64,000 nucleotides of DNA from positions 117,210 to 181,209 of the forward strand of contig JAUZSF010000026.1 of the NCBI GenBank assembly GCA_030949705.1, in the 5' to 3' direction. Within the stretch, counting starts at the first letter, position 1, and each line of letters starts with the position of its first letter. Positions 51,839-61,475 of the stretch are shown here, piece by piece. This DNA is from Robiginitomaculum sp. (GTDB taxonomy: Bacteria; Pseudomonadota; Alphaproteobacteria; Caulobacterales; Maricaulaceae). The translations under genes were made by a program, and so were the position numbers. The notes under the pieces were generated by a model that worked only from the letters and a program-made list of their open reading frames with translations, was not told the DNA's origin and ran no database searches.

Positions 51839-52621
51839 ATGAAGACCAATGCCGCCACCTTATTAAACCTGAACGGGCAAACCGCACTGATCAGCGGGGC
51901 CAGCGGCCATATCGGCCAGCAGATCGCCCGCACCCTGGCCGGTGCCGGGGCGAAGCTGGTTTTGCATGGCCATAAAAACCGCGATGCCGCCGAGGCGCTG
52001 GCCGATGACGTTCGTCAAAATGGTGGACAAGCGCTGGTCCTGATGGCCGACCTTGCCGAGCCAGAAGCCGCCAAGGCGTTGATTGCAGACGCACAAAAAA
52101 ACGACTTTGCCCCGGAGATTCTGGTCAATAATGCGGCAAGGCAGGATGTGGTGGCCCTTGGCGAGATGACCGAGGCGGACTGGCGTGCCATGTTTGATGC
52201 CACGCTGCACAGCGCCTTTGCGCTAAGTAGCGCGGTATGCGGCGCGCTGATCAGGCAAGGCAAACCCGGCGCGGTGGTCAATATTGCCTCCATCGAAGGA
52301 CTGGCCGCGGCGGCGGGCCATGCCCATTATGCCAGCGCCAAGGCGGCATTATTGCATTTTACCCGCGCAGCGGCGCTGGAATATGGCCCGCATCATATCC
52401 GCGTCAACGCCGTCTCGCCGGGTCTGATCAACCGGCCCGGCCTGGATAAAGACTGGCCAGACGGCGTGGCACGCTGGAAAGCCAATGCCCCCCTTGGCCG
52501 CTTGGGCACGTCGGATGATGTGGCCAATGCGGTGCTGTATCTTTGCTCGCCCATGGCGAGCTGGGTCAGCGGGGAAAACCTGATTGTGGATGGCGGCATG
52601 CTCAGCGGCCCAAACTGGTGA
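51839..52621 (+). CDS. Short-chain dehydrogenase/reductase
   Basis: A 260-residue classical SDR with the cofactor motif ISGASGHIGQQIA, NNAA (VNNAARQD), the catalytic Ser in NIASIEGLA and the YASAKAALL Tyr-Lys pair. Acidic residues for NAD preference are not obvious after the second strand (LVLHGHKNRDAA), so NADP is possible. It lies directly before the class II aldolase with 5 bases between, and could reduce the aldehyde product of that enzyme; this is inferred from context. Confidence 0.87.
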   Translation: MKTNAATLLNLNGQTALISGASGHIGQQIARTLAGAGAKLVLHGHKNRDAAEALADDVRQNGGQALVLMADLAEPEAAKALIADAQKNDFAPEILVNNAARQDVVALGEMTEADWRAMFDATLHSAFALSSAVCGALIRQGKPGAVVNIASIEGLAAAAGHAHYASAKAALLHFTRAAALEYGPHHIRVNAVSPGLINRPGLDKDWPDGVARWKANAPLGRLGTSDDVANAVLYLCSPMASWVSGENLIVDGGMLSGPNW

Positions 52622-52626
52622 AAACG

Positions 52627-53271
52627 ATGAGTGAACAAGATTTACGAAAACAGGTGATCGATACCTGCCTTTCCATGAATGCCTCCGGGCTGAATCAAGG
52701 CACATCGGGCAATGTCAGCGTGCGCTTTGAGGACGGGTTTTTGATCACTCCCTCGTCCATGCCCTATGATCATATGCGCCCAAAAGACATTATGTTTATG
52801 GATATGGATGGTCGCGCCCAGGGGCCGCACAACCCCTCCAGCGAATGGCGTTTTCACCGGGACATATTGAACACCCGGCCAGACATCAATGCCGTGGTGC
52901 ATACCCACGCCATCCATTGCACCACATTGGCGTTGCTGGGCAAATCCATCCCCGCGGTGCATTACATGGTTGCCGTGGCCGGTGGCACCGATATTCGTTG
53001 TTGCCCCTATGCCACCTTTGGCACACAGGAATTGAGCAACTATGTGCTGGAAGCCTTGAAAGATCGCTTTGCCTGTCTGATGACCCAGCATGGCATGATT
53101 GCCTGTGGTACATCGCTGGACAAGGCGTTATGGCTGGCCACCGAGGTGGAAACCCTGGCCCGGCAATATTGGGGTGCCCTGCAAATCGGCACGCCGGCCA
53201 TTCTGTCTGATGCGGAAATCGGCCGGGTAATGGAAAAAATGAAAAGCTATAAATACGGGCGTGAAGAGTAG
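52627..53271 (+). CDS. Class II aldolase, likely methylthioribulose/deoxyribulose-phosphate aldolase
   Basis: A 214-residue zinc-dependent class II aldolase of the fuculose-phosphate aldolase type: LNQGTSGNVSVRF near the N-terminus, PSSEWRFHRDI with the catalytic Glu, zinc-binding HTHAIHCT, and a third His in MTQHGMIACG. With mtnA across the divergent region this matches the Ald2-type dihydroxyacetone-phosphate shunt, which splits 5-methylthioribulose-1-phosphate or 5-deoxyribulose-1-phosphate. Substrate is inferred from context; other fuculose-type substrates cannot be excluded. Confidence 0.82.
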   Translation: MSEQDLRKQVIDTCLSMNASGLNQGTSGNVSVRFEDGFLITPSSMPYDHMRPKDIMFMDMDGRAQGPHNPSSEWRFHRDILNTRPDINAVVHTHAIHCTTLALLGKSIPAVHYMVAVAGGTDIRCCPYATFGTQELSNYVLEALKDRFACLMTQHGMIACGTSLDKALWLATEVETLARQYWGALQIGTPAILSDAEIGRVMEKMKSYKYGREE

Positions 53272-53277
53272 CACGCT

Positions 53278-53910
53278 TTAGCACATAATACCGCGCGATT
53301 TTATGGTTTGCCTTAGTGCACCCATGCTCGTAAAAATCATGGCATCAAAGCCTATACCCTGTGCCGCACGGACATTAGCAACGCTGTCATCTATAAAAAA
53401 GATGTCTTTTGGGTCTTTGCCTAAACGCCTGGCCGTTATCTCAAAAATCTTTAAATCCGGCTTTATTACACCCTCTTCACCAGACACGATAATGTCGATA
53501 AAGCAGGAGAAAAACGGAAACATGCGTAATAGGCCCGGCATTACCTCAGCTGGCATATTGGTCAGTGCGTACAGCGGTACGCCTAAAGCGGTTAAATCGC
53601 TTAACAGGGCGGCGGCACCGGGCATTGGCCCATCAAACATTTGATCCCATTCATCATGCCAGGCCCGAATGTGATCGGCCCAATGGGGAAATTTTTCAAT
53701 CAGTGGGACAGCGTTTTGAGACATGGGCACACCGCGATCATGCTCTTCATGCCAGCTCTGGGTGCAACAGGTTTCAAAAAACCGCTGCATTTCTTTTTCA
53801 TCATCAAATCGTCGCGCGTACAGGTTACGCGGCGACCAACGCATAAGCACATTGCCGATATCAAAAAGAAAAGTTTTATTGTGAAGGCTTTGGGCGTAAG
53901 TGTCGCCCAT
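53278..53910 (-). CDS. HAD-superfamily hydrolase (YihX-like)
   Basis: A 210-residue HAD protein with FDIGNVLMRW (nucleophile Asp; the second Asp replaced by Asn, as in the YihX/epoxide hydrolase N-terminal group), ALTNMPAE (motif II), KPDLKIFEITARRLG (motif III Lys) and FIDDSVANV (motif IV). A small phosphatase acting on sugar phosphates is likely. It converges with the aldolase gene, 6 bases apart; base composition is slightly lower in GC than its neighbours. L36 lies upstream on the same strand. Confidence 0.85.
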   Translation of the reverse strand: MGDTYAQSLHNKTFLFDIGNVLMRWSPRNLYARRFDDEKEMQRFFETCCTQSWHEEHDRGVPMSQNAVPLIEKFPHWADHIRAWHDEWDQMFDGPMPGAAALLSDLTALGVPLYALTNMPAEVMPGLLRMFPFFSCFIDIIVSGEEGVIKPDLKIFEITARRLGKDPKDIFFIDDSVANVRAAQGIGFDAMIFTSMGALRQTIKSRGIMC

Positions 53911-53915
53911 ACGTC

Positions 53916-54041
53916 TTAGCCTTGGCGGGCTTTGAAACGCGGATCAGTTTTGTTGATCACATAGACCCGGCCCTTGCGGCGCACAACTTTGCAATCGCGG
54001 TGGCGGTTTTTCAAAGATTTAAGTGAGCTTCTGACTTTCAT
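53916..54041 (-). CDS. rpmJ: RpmJ, 50S ribosomal protein L36
   Basis: A 41-residue protein reading [20 protein letters not shown], then [20 protein letters not shown] and a final G, the alphaproteobacterial zinc-free type of L36 (only one of the zinc cysteines is kept). The ATG is at 54041 and the TAA at 53916-53918. It stands alone, outside the ribosomal protein clusters, as is usual in alphaproteobacteria. The HAD gene starts 5 bases downstream. Confidence 0.95.
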   Translation of the reverse strand: MKVRSSLKSLKNRHRDCKVVRRKGRVYVINKTDPRFKARQG

Positions 54042-54180
54042 CGGACCATATTTCGTAAAAAAACCCCGCGCCAAAATGGGCGGGTTTCATCAAGGCGCGG
54101 AATTTATGGGCAAGGATCGCCGGTGTCAACCAAACAATCTGTAAATTGATTTGCACGAAAAACACCGGCATGGTCGGTCC

Positions 54181-54933
54181 ATGAAACGCTTTTATTTCCT
54201 TACCCTTGCCACATGCCTGTATGGGCTTTGCGCGCCAGCCTATGCCAAAGATCTTGCCAAAAATTTAGAAGTGGATCTGGAACTGGTCCTGGCGGTGGAT
54301 ATTTCCTATTCCGTGGATGAGGATGAGGCCCGCAAACAGCGCGATGGCTATGTGGCCGCTCTGCAAAGCAAAGAAGTGGTGGACGCCATTCGCTCAGGCC
54401 CCCATGGTCGCATTGCGGTTATCTATGTGGAATGGGCCGACAGTGCCATGCAGCGCATTGTCGCCCCCTGGACCATTATCGCCAGCAAAGCCGATGCCAA
54501 TGCCTTTGCCAAACAGGTGCATGACGCCCCCTTTGTACAGGGCCATTACACTGCCATTGGCAGCATGGTAGAACGGGCGATGGTTCTGTTTGATATCAAT
54601 CATGCCGACGGCCTTCGCCAGGTGATTGATATTTCCGGGGACGGGCCGCAAAATCAGGGCACCAGTCTGGAAACCGCGCGCCAACGGGCGGCGGAGCGGG
54701 ATATTGTTATTAACGGCTTGCCGATCATATCGGAGACACAAGATCCATGGCGACCCCGGGTTAAAGTAAAAATTGATAATTACTATCGTAATCAGGTGAT
54801 TGCGGGCCCCGGGGCCTTTGTCATCCCGGCCCGGGATTTTGATGATTTTAAAAAGGCGGTATTGCGCAAAATGATTTTGGAAATAGCCGATAATACCCCC
54901 CACAGTGCCATTGGCAATGGAATGCGACCATGA
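54181..54933 (+). CDS. DUF1194 von Willebrand A-like exported protein
   Basis: A 250-residue exported protein (signal peptide ends near APAYA) with a vWA-like domain: the metal-site motif LVLAVDISYSVDEDE (DxSxS), then VIDISGDGPQNQG, as in DUF1194. The ATG at 54181 is used; an upstream TTG would add ten residues before the signal. Its stop overlaps the start of the transglycosylase gene (ATGA), so the two are probably co-expressed. Function is unknown; an extracytoplasmic binding role is likely. Confidence 0.87.
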   Translation: MKRFYFLTLATCLYGLCAPAYAKDLAKNLEVDLELVLAVDISYSVDEDEARKQRDGYVAALQSKEVVDAIRSGPHGRIAVIYVEWADSAMQRIVAPWTIIASKADANAFAKQVHDAPFVQGHYTAIGSMVERAMVLFDINHADGLRQVIDISGDGPQNQGTSLETARQRAAERDIVINGLPIISETQDPWRPRVKVKIDNYYRNQVIAGPGAFVIPARDFDDFKKAVLRKMILEIADNTPHSAIGNGMRP

Positions 54934-56169
54934 GGATTTTGCTGTTCATTTTGATCAGTTTTTTTGTGTTCGGCGCCCCGGTGCGGGCCAATGAGCAAAG
55001 CTTTGAAGACTGGCGCACTGGTTTTATGGAACGTGCCATCGCCAAAGGCTTTGATGCCGATCTGGTCAGGGGTACCTTTGCCAACCTTACCCCGGACCCC
55101 GAAGTATTGAAACGCGATGGCACCCAGCCCGAATTTACCCGCACCATTGCCGATTATCTAAAAGGCGTTTTGTCCGAAGGGCGCATTGCGCAGGGGCGCA
55201 AAATGCTGGCCAACAATGCGGATGTGTTTGAGAAAATTTCGACCTTTTATCATATACCGCCCGAGGTGTTGGTCGCGGTTTGGGGGCTGGAAAGCGCCTA
55301 TGGCCGCATTCAGGGAAACTTTGATGTGATCCGTTCGCTGGCCACCCTGGCCCATGACGGGCGGCGCCAGAAATGGGCCGAAGGCGAATTGTTTGCCGTT
55401 TTACAAATTCTGACCAATGGTCATGCCAGCCGGAATGAAATGAAAGGGGCCTGGGCCGGGGCCATGGGACAAACCCAGTTTTTGCCTTCCTCCTATCTGG
55501 CCTATGCGGTTGACTGGGACCATGACGGCCACAAGGACATCTGGGCCTCCAGCGCCGATGCGCTGGCCTCGACCGCCAATTATCTCAGCCGAAATGGTTG
55601 GCGCGCGGACGAGCCATGGGGTGTCGAAGTCGAACTGCCAACGGATTTTCCCTATGCCCTGGCCGAGGACACGGTGCTGAGCATAGGCTCGTGGAGTGTG
55701 CGCAGCGCCGTACGCGCTGATCATGCGATCTGGTCCATGAAAGAACAGGGCCGCCCCGCCTGGCTGATCCTGCCCGCCGGATATAAAGGCCCGGCCTTTC
55801 TGGTTTCCAAAAACTTTCAGGTGTTCAAAAAAATACAATAACTCAACCGCTTACGCCCTGGGGGTTGGGTTGTTATCCGAGGTGCTGGCCGGGCGCACCG
55901 CCGTGCGGGCGCCATGGCCTGATGCCACACCGCCTTTATCGCGCGCCCAGATCAAAGCCCTGCAAAGCGCCCTTGGCAAAGCCGGATATAGTGCAGGCAA
56001 ACCCGATGGGGTCGCGGGGCCAAATACGCGGCGGGCCTTGCGCGCCTTTCAGGCGGCCAATGGTCTGATCCCCGATGGTTTTCTGGATCGCACCGTTTTT
56101 GAGGTGATACAGGAAAAACTAGCCAACCAGTCGAATGCGCCGGTTGGTGATGGCCAAAACGGCGGTTAA
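54930..56169 (+). pseudogene. mltB: MltB-type lytic murein transglycosylase (frame broken in an A-run)
   Basis: Two frames together encode a 412-residue SltB/MltB-type transglycosylase: signal peptide, catalytic domain with PPEVLVAVWGLESAYGR (catalytic Glu) and WAGAMGQTQFLPSSYLAYA, and a C-terminal peptidoglycan-binding domain 1 (LSRAQIKALQSALGKAGY...FQAANGLIPDGF). Removing one of seven A at 55827-55833 gives VFKKYNNSTAYALGVGLLSE, the usual join. As written, the first frame stops at 55841 and the binding domain is orphaned. It cleaves glycan strands to anhydro-muropeptides. The 3' end overlaps the repaired convergent MFS gene by 51 bases. Confidence 0.87.
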
Positions 56170-57332
56170 TAAGACCAGCGTGGCCACCGCCCCATAGGCG
56201 GCTTCGGGGCGTACAAACTGATAAAGCGCAAGACCGGTAAAGGGCGCCAGAAAAAAAACCCGGCGCCTGCCGTGGCCGTAGCCAGGCCCGCCGCGCCACC
56301 CTGTTCCCTTGGCTCAACGCTCAAAGAGGCGCCACTGACCACACCCGGCCTTGATAGCCCGGTCCCCATGGAAGTCAGCAAAAAGGCAAAGCCAATGCTC
56401 CACACCTCGGCCCCCAACATCATGGTCAAGGCCCCAATGCCGGTCAGGATCATGCCGGTAATCATCAACACTCGCGGGGACAGGCGCAGCAGGGGAATAA
56501 GAATGAATTGCGCCCCAAAGACTAAAAAGGCACCGCCAGCCAGAATACTGCCCGAGACCAGGGCGGCCTGTTCAATGGCCAGATGGGCCTTGTCCAGCAG
56601 GTAAAACAACAAGGTTTGCAAAAACACACCCTGTGCCGTCCAGCCCGCCACCCCGACAACCAGATAGGGCCACAGGCGGGGGTCGCGCGCCAAACGCCAT
56701 AAATGTTGTGATCCGGGTTTTCTGGGGGTGGGGGCGCGGTGTTCGGGCAGCGCCAGCGCGATCATGATAAAAACCGCAAAGGACACCCCGGCCAGCGCCA
56801 GCACAAACCCTTCCACACTGATCAGCCCCCCGGCCCAGGCCGCCAAAGGTGGCCCAAAGGCCGTGCCAAGCCCCGATCCGGCGGTTAGCGCCGACATCAG
56901 ACGCGTGCGTTCGTGCATCCCGGTGCGATCCGCAATATAGGCCTGTGAGGCGGGCTGAATGGCTGAACCAATAGAGCCATAAAGCATGCGCGAAAACGCA
57001 AACAGGGCCATGGCCACCATGGGGGCCAGCGCGCCAGACAATGCCGAGCCGGCGACCAGGGCGATGGCCGTTAGTGACAGAGTGTTGCCCGCCAGCCCCA
57101 CCAGTAAAATCGGGCGGCGGCCCTTGCTGTCGCTCAAATTACCCCAAAACGGGCTGAACCCCATATAAAAGAGAGACGAGCCGGCAAAAATCAGGCCCAC
57201 ATAAATCTCACCCGTGCCCATAGCGCGCGTCACCATGGGCAGGATCACAAACAGCATGGAATTGCTGGCGCCCATGACAAAGAGGGCCGCAAAAAGCAGG
57301 CGAAAAGCACGGCGGCGATCGGGATGGTTCAC
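56119..57332 (-). CDS. MFS transporter (frame shifted near the 3' end)
   Basis: A 12-helix major facilitator protein, about 404 residues after repair. The loop 2-3 motif is GNLSDSKGRRPILL, and the YGSIGSAIQPASQAYIADRT segment resembles drug/multidrug exporters. The frame breaks at eight A (56251-56258, plus strand); with nine, it reads GAGFFFLAPFTGLALYQFVR and ends ITNRRIRLVG at 56119. As written, it ends at 56166 with a non-hydrophobic tail that destroys the last helices. The substrate is unknown. Confidence 0.82.
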
Positions 57333-57402
57333 AACAGGTCTGGCCCAACAAAACGTAAACAGTGTTTACCAGATGGCAGCGCCGCCAAGACTTGTCAAAA
57401 CC

Positions 57403-57897
57403 TCATTGCGTTGGAAAACAGGACTTGGGGTAGGTTTTGCCGTTCGTTTGGCTATCGTTATAGGCCATGCAGGACATGCCCCATTCCTCGGTGGACTGCG
57501 CCAGCTGATCCACAGCCCCCTGATCGGCACAAGCCGCATAATCCAGTGTTATGGTTGGCAGGGAGCCATCGGCCATCACCCGGTTGGTGATGCAGGTTTG
57601 GTAACGGACTACATCGCTTTCAAAACGGGCCAGTTTTTGCGCATAAATATCCAGTTCTGCTTTTGAAGTCCGGTTCCAGGCTTCGTCATAAGAGGGAAAT
57701 TTTGGCCGTTCCGGCAAGGCACCACAAAATGGCACCACGGTTTGCAGGCCCTGGGTAATTGCCTCGGCCTTGCAGGCCTTATAGTTCCGCTGGGCGGCAT
57801 TTTGCGGCCGGTATCCATCTTTTACGGATTCCGCCACCCCCGGTGTAGCCAAAGCCGCCATAGCAATACTGGCAAAAAGTATCTGGTACATTTTCAT
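57403..57897 (-). CDS. Exported cysteine-containing protein, paralogue 1
   Basis: A 164-residue protein with a signal peptide (MKMYQILFASIAMAALATPG) and a mature helical region with six cysteines spaced along it. The central part, LARFESDVVRYQTCITNRV, parallels VTRYSKASRTYQICLDEVI in the neighbouring gene, so the two look related. GGGGA lies 9 bases before the ATG at 57897; an ATG at 57912 lacks such a site. I do not recognise a family. It lies 48 bases downstream of its relative. Confidence 0.65.
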   Translation of the reverse strand: MKMYQILFASIAMAALATPGVAESVKDGYRPQNAAQRNYKACKAEAITQGLQTVVPFCGALPERPKFPSYDEAWNRTSKAELDIYAQKLARFESDVVRYQTCITNRVMADGSLPTITLDYAACADQGAVDQLAQSTEEWGMSCMAYNDSQTNGKTYPKSCFPTQ

Positions 57898-57945
57898 GAC
57901 ATCTATCCCCATTTAAGACGAACTGTTTGAGGCGCCGGCCCGGCT

Positions 57946-58314
57946 TTATTTTTGTGCTTTGGTCTTGGTGGCATGGTGTGCCGCCACCCAGTCCTCGGAA
58001 AGTTTCTGGTAGGTGTCCCAAACCTCTTCCACGCTGGGAGCCGTCGCATTATAGGCTTTCAATGCCGCACGCCATTCATCTCTGGAATGCTTTTCCGGTT
58101 TGGTGATCACCTCGTCCAGGCAGATCTGATAGGTTCTGGATGCCTTGGAATAGCGCGTTACCTGATCGGCGGCCGCATCCAGTTCCTGGGCGCTAAGGAT
58201 AGCCCCGTTTATGGGCAGGTCGGGCTTTATTGGCGCCACACAATCGGATGCCGTTTGGGCCTGGGCGGGGAAAACCGATGCCACCAGCAATCCTGCTACC
58301 AATAATTTATACAT
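57946..58314 (-). CDS. Exported cysteine-containing protein, paralogue 2
   Basis: A 122-residue protein with a signal peptide (cleavage likely after AQAQ) and a mature part with two cysteines: CVAPIKPDLP and YQICLDEV, about 40 residues apart, which could form a disulfide. The layout Cys-Pro-rich-Ala-rich helix-Y..C is shared with the downstream gene. AGGAG lies 7 bases before the ATG at 58314. Function is unknown. Confidence 0.65.
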   Translation of the reverse strand: MYKLLVAGLLVASVFPAQAQTASDCVAPIKPDLPINGAILSAQELDAAADQVTRYSKASRTYQICLDEVITKPEKHSRDEWRAALKAYNATAPSVEEVWDTYQKLSEDWVAAHHATKTKAQK

Positions 58315-58537
58315 ACACAACTCCTGGTCCCTAACGCTAAAAGCCTGCGCCGTCCCTCGCTTTTATACTTTATGGCCCAGCGCTTCTTTATCACTGCACC
58401 GACCGTCCCGCAATGAAACGCAAAAACTCACTTAAATGGCAACAGTGCATTAAGCATTCCACGTCATAATGGTCTCAATTCGGGACAACCGAAAAACGGC
58501 CCAATTGGGCAATTATGGTGAACAGGCGGGTAAAACC

Positions 58538-59403
58538 ATGCTTCAGATTATAGGTCTTATAGTCATCTTTGTGATGATTTTTGGCGGCTACGTCCTTGAA
58601 GAAGGGGATTTGGCACCAATCTTACATGCGGCACCTTTCGAATTGATGATGATCATGGGCGGCGCCGTTGGCGCCATGATGATGGGTAATTCCGGCAAAA
58701 TCCTGATGGATGTGCTAAAAGGTCTGGGAAAAACCCTGGCCGGCCCCAAATGGAAAAAGAAAGATTATGCTGATCTTCTGGCCTTGCTGTTTACCCTGAC
58801 CAAAACCATGAAAACCAAAGGGGTGATCGCCCTGGAAACCCATATCGAGAATTCAGGCGAAAGCGCCATTTTTACGCAATACCCCAAAATTCTCAAAGAT
58901 CATTTTGCCACTGACTTTATCTGCGACACCTTGCGCATGATGACCATGAATCTGGAAGATCCGCACCAGGTGGAAGACAATATGGAAGCGCAACTGGAAA
59001 AACATCACCACGAGGCCGGGGCCCCGGCGCACGCTCTGCAAACCATGGCCGACGGCCTGCCGGCATTGGGCATTGTGGCGGCGGTGCTGGGGATTGTGAA
59101 AACCATGGGGGCCATCACCGAGCCGCCGGAATATCTGGGTCGCTCCATCGGGGCAGCCTTGGTGGGTACGTTTCTGGGGATTTTTCTGGCCTATGGTATT
59201 GTGGGGCCGTTGGCTCGCGCCTGCAACAGATTGTTGATGAAGAAGCCGCCTTTTACAAAATCATTCAGGCGGTTTTGGTCGCACACCTGCACGGCAATGC
59301 CGCCCAGATCTCCATCGAGATCGGCCGCGGTGTGGTACCCAGTCCGTCACAACCCAGCTTTAACGAGCTTGAAGATGCGCTGGAGAATATCGAGGCGGCC
59401 TAA
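58538..59403 (+). CDS. motA: MotA, flagellar motor stator protein (frame shifted near the 3' end)
   Basis: A 288-residue stator subunit after repair: four helices, MLQIIGLIVIFVMIFGGYVL at the N-terminus, a large cytoplasmic loop with FELMMIMGGAVGAMM and LEKHHHEAGAPAHALQTMAD, and the C-terminal pair containing GLPALGIVAAVLGIVKTMG. One C is missing near 59217: GCTCGC-GCC where GCTCGCCGCC would give PLARRLQQIVDEEAAFYKII and an end at 59403 (ENIEAA). As written, the frame runs on with unrelated sequence to 59500, through the terminator and into mnmC. motB, the usual partner, is not adjacent. Motility is implied. Confidence 0.9.
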
Positions 59404-59435
59404 ATTCTGGACCATTTGCCGACTTGACCTTTATC

Positions 59436-59464
59436 AAAAGCCGCTCCATGGGGAGCGGCTTTTG
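59436..59464 (+). terminator. Intrinsic terminator after motA
   Basis: A perfect 12-bp stem AAAAGCCGCTCC (59436-59447) and GGAGCGGCTTTT (59452-59463) with a four-base loop ends in T. It follows the repaired motA stop by 32 bases and confirms that the longer motA frame, which crosses it, is not real. mnmC starts 18 bases later. Confidence 0.88.
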
Positions 59465-59481
59465 TTATTTGCCGGTGATCC

Positions 59482-61395
59482 ATGTCTGATCTTTTCCTAG
59501 GCCTGCCCGTGCCCCATCTTAGCTGGTCCAAAGACGGCGTGCCGCACAATCTTGATTACGCGGATGGTTATTTTTCTGATCACGATGGTCTAGCCGAGAC
59601 CTGCACGGTGTTTCTAAAGGGTTGTCATTTACCCGATATCTGGCAGGACAAGGCCCGTTTTACCATTGCCGAGCTGGGCTTTGGCACGGGCCTGAATTTT
59701 CTGCAAACCTGGGATTTGTGGCGCAAAACCCGTTCCGATGGTGCGCGCCTGCATTTTATATCCATCGAAGGGGCACCCTTTAACCGCGATGATCTGGGCC
59801 GCGCCCATGGGGCCTTTGCCCCCCTTCAGGAACTGGCCGAAAAACTGCGTACCAGATGGCCCGATCCCATAAAGGGGGTACACCGACTTTTTTTTGATGA
59901 AGACGGCCTAACCCTGACCCTGTATTTTATGGATGTGGACGAAGCCCTGCCACAAATGGAAAGCCCTGCCGATAGCTGGTTTCTGGATGGGTTTGCCCCG
60001 TCGCGCAATGCCGCCATGTGGTCGGAAGAGGTGTTTACCCATCTGGCCCGGCTGAGCCGGCCCGGCACCCGGGCTGCCACGTTCAGTGTCGCCGGCTCGG
60101 TGCGCCGGGGCCTGCAAAAGGCCGGATTTGCGGTCACCAAAGAAGCCGGCCATGGGCGCAAACGTGAACGTCTGGAAGCCGCCTTTGAAGGCACGCCCCC
60201 ACCCCCATTGCGACGGCCCAGCCGCCCCCATGCGCCCGGCAACCGCGAGGCAAAATCGGTACTGGTCATAGGCGGCGGCATTGCCGGAGCCAGCATAAGC
60301 CACGCCTTTTTGCGGCGGGGTTTAAGCGTTACCATGATCTGCAAAGCCGGGCCGGGCGATGAGGCCAGCGGCAATCCGGCAGCCCTGGTTTCCCCCCGTC
60401 TTGATCTGGAAGACACACCACAGGCACGGTTTTTTCGCACAGCCTTTCACCATGCCGCCAAAACCTATCAATCCCTGGGCGATCAGATCTGGATCCCGTG
60501 TGGCCTGATCCGCCGCCCGGCCCATCCATCGGACGTACAAAAGTTTTCCCGCCTGGTGGCGGCCCGCGCCCTGCCTGAAACGGCACTTTGCGCCGATAAA
60601 GGTGGGCCGGGAATATCTCTGCCCGGGGCGGGCATGGTATTGCCGAAACCGGCCATCGCTGCCCTTTCGGATGGCGCCCAGATCATTAAGGCTCAGATCA
60701 GCTCTGTTCGCCAGAAGAACGGCCGCTGGACAGCGTGGGGTCAGCAAAACCAGCCGATTGCCAGCGCGGATATCGCTGTACTGGCGCTGGGCAGCGGTAC
60801 ATTGGGCCCCGTCTCATGGCTCAGTTTTCAATATCTGAAGGGACAGGTCAGTCAGGGCATGTTGGACGCACCTTATGGGGGCCCGGCTTTATTGGCGGAA
60901 AGTTATGCCTTGGGGCTGGATAACGGATCGCTGGTGTTTGGAGCCACTTTTGATGAAATTGAGCACCCTGATGGTGCTCTTCATCCCACAGCCAAGGATC
61001 AGGAGCGTAATCTGACATCCTTAAACACGCTGTCCCCGACGCTCTATGGTCATCTTAAGAAAAACCAAGTCACCAGCCGGGTTTCAGTGCGCGCCACCAC
61101 ACCGGATCAAATGCCCTATGCTGGCCCGCTGATTGATGTGGATGATTTTCTGCAACGCTTTGGCGCGTACCGGCATGGATTTTTGGACCCCAAAGTGGGC
61201 AAAGCACAAACGCTGGATAATCTCTTTGTGTTGATGGGGCTTGGCTCGCGCGGCTTTGCCCTGGCGCCGATACTGGGCGAAGCCATTGCCGCCGAAGCCC
61301 TGGGCGAGCCAACCCCGCTGGAGCGCCTTGCCGCCCAGGCCATGCACCCTGCCCGGGTCTTGGAACGCCGCCTTAAGGCATCGGACCAAAAGTAA
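59482..61395 (+). CDS. mnmC: MnmC, bifunctional tRNA mnm5U34 biosynthesis protein
   Basis: A 637-residue bifunctional enzyme for the last steps of 5-methylaminomethyl-2-thiouridine at tRNA wobble position 34. The N-terminal methyltransferase domain (about 1-245) has ELGFGTGLNFLQTW and WFLDGFAPSRNAAMWSEEV. The C-terminal FAD oxidoreductase (about 255-630) starts VLVIGGGIAGASIS and ends near LMGLGSRGFALAPILGE. A Pro/Arg-rich linker joins them. Length is normal. Confidence 0.94.
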   Translation: MSDLFLGLPVPHLSWSKDGVPHNLDYADGYFSDHDGLAETCTVFLKGCHLPDIWQDKARFTIAELGFGTGLNFLQTWDLWRKTRSDGARLHFISIEGAPFNRDDLGRAHGAFAPLQELAEKLRTRWPDPIKGVHRLFFDEDGLTLTLYFMDVDEALPQMESPADSWFLDGFAPSRNAAMWSEEVFTHLARLSRPGTRAATFSVAGSVRRGLQKAGFAVTKEAGHGRKRERLEAAFEGTPPPPLRRPSRPHAPGNREAKSVLVIGGGIAGASISHAFLRRGLSVTMICKAGPGDEASGNPAALVSPRLDLEDTPQARFFRTAFHHAAKTYQSLGDQIWIPCGLIRRPAHPSDVQKFSRLVAARALPETALCADKGGPGISLPGAGMVLPKPAIAALSDGAQIIKAQISSVRQKNGRWTAWGQQNQPIASADIAVLALGSGTLGPVSWLSFQYLKGQVSQGMLDAPYGGPALLAESYALGLDNGSLVFGATFDEIEHPDGALHPTAKDQERNLTSLNTLSPTLYGHLKKNQVTSRVSVRATTPDQMPYAGPLIDVDDFLQRFGAYRHGFLDPKVGKAQTLDNLFVLMGLGSRGFALAPILGEAIAAEALGEPTPLERLAAQAMHPARVLERRLKASDQK

Positions 61396-61475
61396 ACCTA
61401 ATCAATATGTAATGCCATTAAGGCTTCGACCTGCGTGAGATTTAATTATAATGGCTCCCTTAAGGGTCATAGTAT

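Noticed and set aside
59404..59500. Longer MotA C-terminus reaching into mnmC.
   Set aside because: It crosses a perfect terminator and has no MotA similarity; restoring one C gives a normal MotA ending at 59403.
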